A stretch of 64,000 nt of DNA from Haploplasma modicum ATCC 29102. GTDB taxonomy: Bacteria; Bacillota_I; Bacilli_A; Acholeplasmatales; Acholeplasmataceae. Shown one piece after another: positions 62,270 to 64,000 of this stretch (position 1 is the stretch's first letter; each line of letters opens with the position of its first letter). The position numbers and the translations under genes are program-made. The stretch is from the NCBI RefSeq assembly GCF_000687835.1, contig NZ_JHYB01000006.1, positions 33,544 to 97,543 on the forward strand. Direction: 5' to 3'. The notes beneath the pieces were generated by a model. The model saw nothing but the letters and a program-made list of their open reading frames with translations. It had not been told where the DNA came from and did not search any database.

Positions 62270-63876
62270 TAAAAGTAGTATCCTCCATCTCCATGACCAA
62301 TCCATCCAACAAGGAAGATAACTGCTGCTGCGGTAGCAGCTGCAGCTCTTGCCCCAGGAATTGGTGTCATTGCTAATGCAACTAATCCTGCGGTTCCCCA
62401 ACCAATATTAACGGATAGATCATGAGAAGTTAAACCAATATCCATACCGATTGTCATTCCTATGCCGCTCAAACCAATTTGTGCTCCTCCATAAAACCAT
62501 GGCGTTACCTGCAGACCCATACCAATATCTCCTGGAGTTGCTGCAAAAACTTCTAATCCTAACCAACCACCTACGTTAACTCCGACTCCATATCCAACGC
62601 TGCCAAACCCATAATTTGAATATGAATAGAATAGTCCAGGATTTTTATCAGATACTGTAACAGTATATGATACATTCCCTATTAGTAGACTTGCAATCGG
62701 ATTGTTTATCCGTTTGAAAGAATGATTTGCTTTATTAACATGGTTGGCAAATGGACTAGTTGAAGCCGAACTCCTGCTTGTATTCCACGCTGTGCTAGTA
62801 ATAGAACTGCTTGTGCTGATTAATGACCCAAATCCACCAACTGAGTTATTTACATTGACAGAGTTATGTACGACGCTATTTAGGTAAATAACTGGATTAT
62901 TCAAAGAGTATGCATATAGATTACTTCCATTAGCGCTACTTGGATCAAGATAATTATAACTATCAATAGATAGCCATCTTCCTAGTTCTGGATCATAATA
63001 TCTTGATTCACAGTAATAAAGCTTATTCTCTATATCATAGATATATCCTTTATATAGATAAATATTTAAGTTTTTAAGTTTATTTGCTAGTGCTTGATAA
63101 TTACCATCTGGGTTTTCTGGTACTATAATAGTTGGTATACCAAATGCTGTATATTCGTATTTTACCACAGTTATATGATAAGCGTCAATAATACTTATAA
63201 TATTTCCAAGTAAGTCTCTTTCATAGAAGTATTCTTTATCTAAGTAATTAAAACCTATTACCATATCATTACTATCATAATGATATACTAACTCATCATT
63301 ACTTGTCTTACTACTAATGACTTTATTACCTTCAAGGATATAGTTAGTTATTGTGTTGTTTGCTGACTTTTCTATTCTTATTCCACTTTCATTATATTTA
63401 TAACTTGATGAGCCAATTTGGATTAAGTTTCTACCTTTCCAAATTAAGTTATGATTAATATTACCTTTTTTATAACTACTTGGATTAAACTTATTATCAT
63501 TATAACTAAATTCATATAGTACTTCACTATTTGATACTACTTTATCTAACCTGTTTTTAATAGTTCCATTATAAATATATCTGATTGTTTTATCATTGGT
63601 TGTTTTACTCGTAATATTACCACTACTATCATAACTATATAATATATTATTTATTAGATGATTATTACTATTATATTTACTTTCACTAATTAATCGTTTA
63701 AACTCATCATATTCATATATTATCCCGTCCATAAATAAGTTGTTGTTTAGTCTTACGATATGAGTCACGTTACCTATTTCATCGAATGTATAAATTTTAT
63801 TAATGCTTCCGGTTTTCTCTATTATTGTATTAGTTTTATTATAACTAGAATAACTATAATTATTTGGAATGTCCAC
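62269..63876 (-). CDS. Rhs-type protein with variable C-terminal tip, apparently 5'-truncated
   Basis: Open frame of 535 codons. Residues 1-270 hold YD-type repeats (YEYDEFKRLISESKYN, YSYDSSGNITSKT, YHYDSNDMVIGFNY, YERDLLGNIISI). The Rhs core follows: YKGYIYDIENKLYYCESRYY then DPELGRWLSID (about 275-305) and NLYAYSLNNPVIYL (319-332). The tip from about 333 on is Ser/Asn-rich and then a Gly- and Ala-rich hydrophobic region, perhaps membrane-active. The tip has markedly higher GC than the rest. There is no ATG or ribosome site at the 5' end (first GTG 63876, in-frame TAA nine bases upstream), and full Rhs proteins are far longer, so this looks like a displaced orphan end. Confidence 0.8.
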   Translation of the reverse strand: MDIPNNYSYSSYNKTNTIIEKTGSINKIYTFDEIGNVTHIVRLNNNLFMDGIIYEYDEFKRLISESKYNSNNHLINNILYSYDSSGNITSKTTNDKTIRYIYNGTIKNRLDKVVSNSEVLYEFSYNDNKFNPSSYKKGNINHNLIWKGRNLIQIGSSSYKYNESGIRIEKSANNTITNYILEGNKVISSKTSNDELVYHYDSNDMVIGFNYLDKEYFYERDLLGNIISIIDAYHITVVKYEYTAFGIPTIIVPENPDGNYQALANKLKNLNIYLYKGYIYDIENKLYYCESRYYDPELGRWLSIDSYNYLDPSSANGSNLYAYSLNNPVIYLNSVVHNSVNVNNSVGGFGSLISTSSSITSTAWNTSRSSASTSPFANHVNKANHSFKRINNPIASLLIGNVSYTVTVSDKNPGLFYSYSNYGFGSVGYGVGVNVGGWLGLEVFAATPGDIGMGLQVTPWFYGGAQIGLSGIGMTIGMDIGLTSHDLSVNIGWGTAGLVALAMTPIPGARAAAATAAAVIFLVGWIGHGDGGYYF

Positions 63877-63896
63877 ACTTTTTTAAACAGTTTTAG

Positions 63897-63923
63897 AAAA
63901 AAAGAGTGCTTTATACACTCTTT
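63897..63923 (-). terminator. Terminator upstream of the Rhs tip gene
   Basis: Stem AAAGAGTG / CACTCTTT (63901-63923) followed by a further T-run on the minus strand. It ends a transcript that enters from beyond the right edge. Confidence 0.8.
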
Positions 63924-63961
63924 ACTCACAAATTTTATATGATACTCTTCATATCAACATA

Positions 63962-64000
63962 GTTTAGTACGAGATAACAGGGCTATTAGTATAGCTCCGT
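63962..64000. repeat. Stem-loop repeat, copy 2 (cut by window end)
   Basis: It begins GTTTAG, has TAAC at 63976, and contains GGGCTAT-TAGT-ATAGCTC (about 63980-63997). The 15-base core GGCTATTAGTATAGC is identical to copy 1, and it lies in the same orientation. The right arm is outside the window. Confidence 0.75.

Noticed and set aside
62270..62401. N-terminal extension of the small membrane protein.
   Set aside because: It is the antiparallel-free overlap of the Rhs gene in another frame, rich in Ser, Cys and Trp and unlike the rest; ATG 62269 is coupled to the Rhs stop.
1..64000. CRISPR arrays, insertion sequences, prophage genes or rRNA/tRNA genes.
   Set aside because: I looked for spaced direct repeats, transposase motifs and RNA signatures and found none in the window.

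Overview
The window is very AT-rich, close to 30 percent G+C by eye. It uses the standard bacterial code: tryptophan is TGG and TGA works as a stop, for example at the ends of gltX and ktrA. Genes are tightly packed, often with ATGA-type overlaps, and Shine-Dalgarno sequences are strong. The gene content is low-GC Bacillota-like: a methionine T-box, RicT, SpoVG, RNase M5, KtrAB, an ECF transporter, and the classic S10-spc-alpha ribosomal order. A lean genome with a sodium V-type ATPase and many lipoproteins suggests a standard-code Mollicute (Acholeplasma or Izemoplasma-like) or a close free-living relative. That placement is inference; no rRNA gene is present to test it.

Layout. 1-6.3 kb: a partial surface lipoprotein, gltX, rplM-rpsI and potassium uptake ktrB-ktrA. 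5.3-8.1 kb: metG-yitT behind a T-box. 8.1-15.4 kb: a housekeeping operon ecfA1-ecfA2-ecfT-truA-tmk-holB-ricT-trmN6-rsmI. 15.4-17.5 kb: gnd and rdgB. 17.6-26 kb: a nine-gene V-type ATPase operon. 26-29 kb: a CBS protein, an M3 peptidase and a cation efflux protein. 29.1-43.7 kb: an unbroken run of 31 ribosomal and associated genes (rpsJ to rplQ, including secY, adk, map, infA, rpoA). 43.7-46.5 kb: two unrecognised genes, then spoVG and ksgA. 46.5-51.1 kb, the only plus-strand operon: a TroABCDR-type manganese/zinc importer with its own repressor. 51.1-55.9 kb: a BmpA-type nucleoside ABC importer. 56-61.2 kb: a sodium/glutamate symporter, a PlsC-like acyltransferase, RNase M5, an HD hydrolase and a VOC protein. 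61.2-64 kb: an accessory region with an Rhs-tip gene, a coupled small membrane protein and repeated stem-loops.

How the parts fit. The c-ring subunit of the V-ATPase carries the full sodium-ligand set, so sodium is the likely coupling ion, consistent with the adjacent KtrAB and GltS-type transporters. The canonical ribosomal operon encodes cysteine-free L36 and long cysteine-free S14, and the DNA polymerase delta-prime subunit has lost its zinc cysteines, so parts of the core machinery are zinc-independent. A DtxR-family regulator with manganese-type ligands and a perfect operator controls the metal importer.

The most interesting parts are (i) the Rhs-tip/immunity cassette, bracketed by near-identical hairpin repeats and terminators and carrying a GC-rich tip, and (ii) a 359-residue protein upstream of the S10 operon that keeps the layout of the PEP-binding domain of PTS Enzyme I while losing every catalytic motif.
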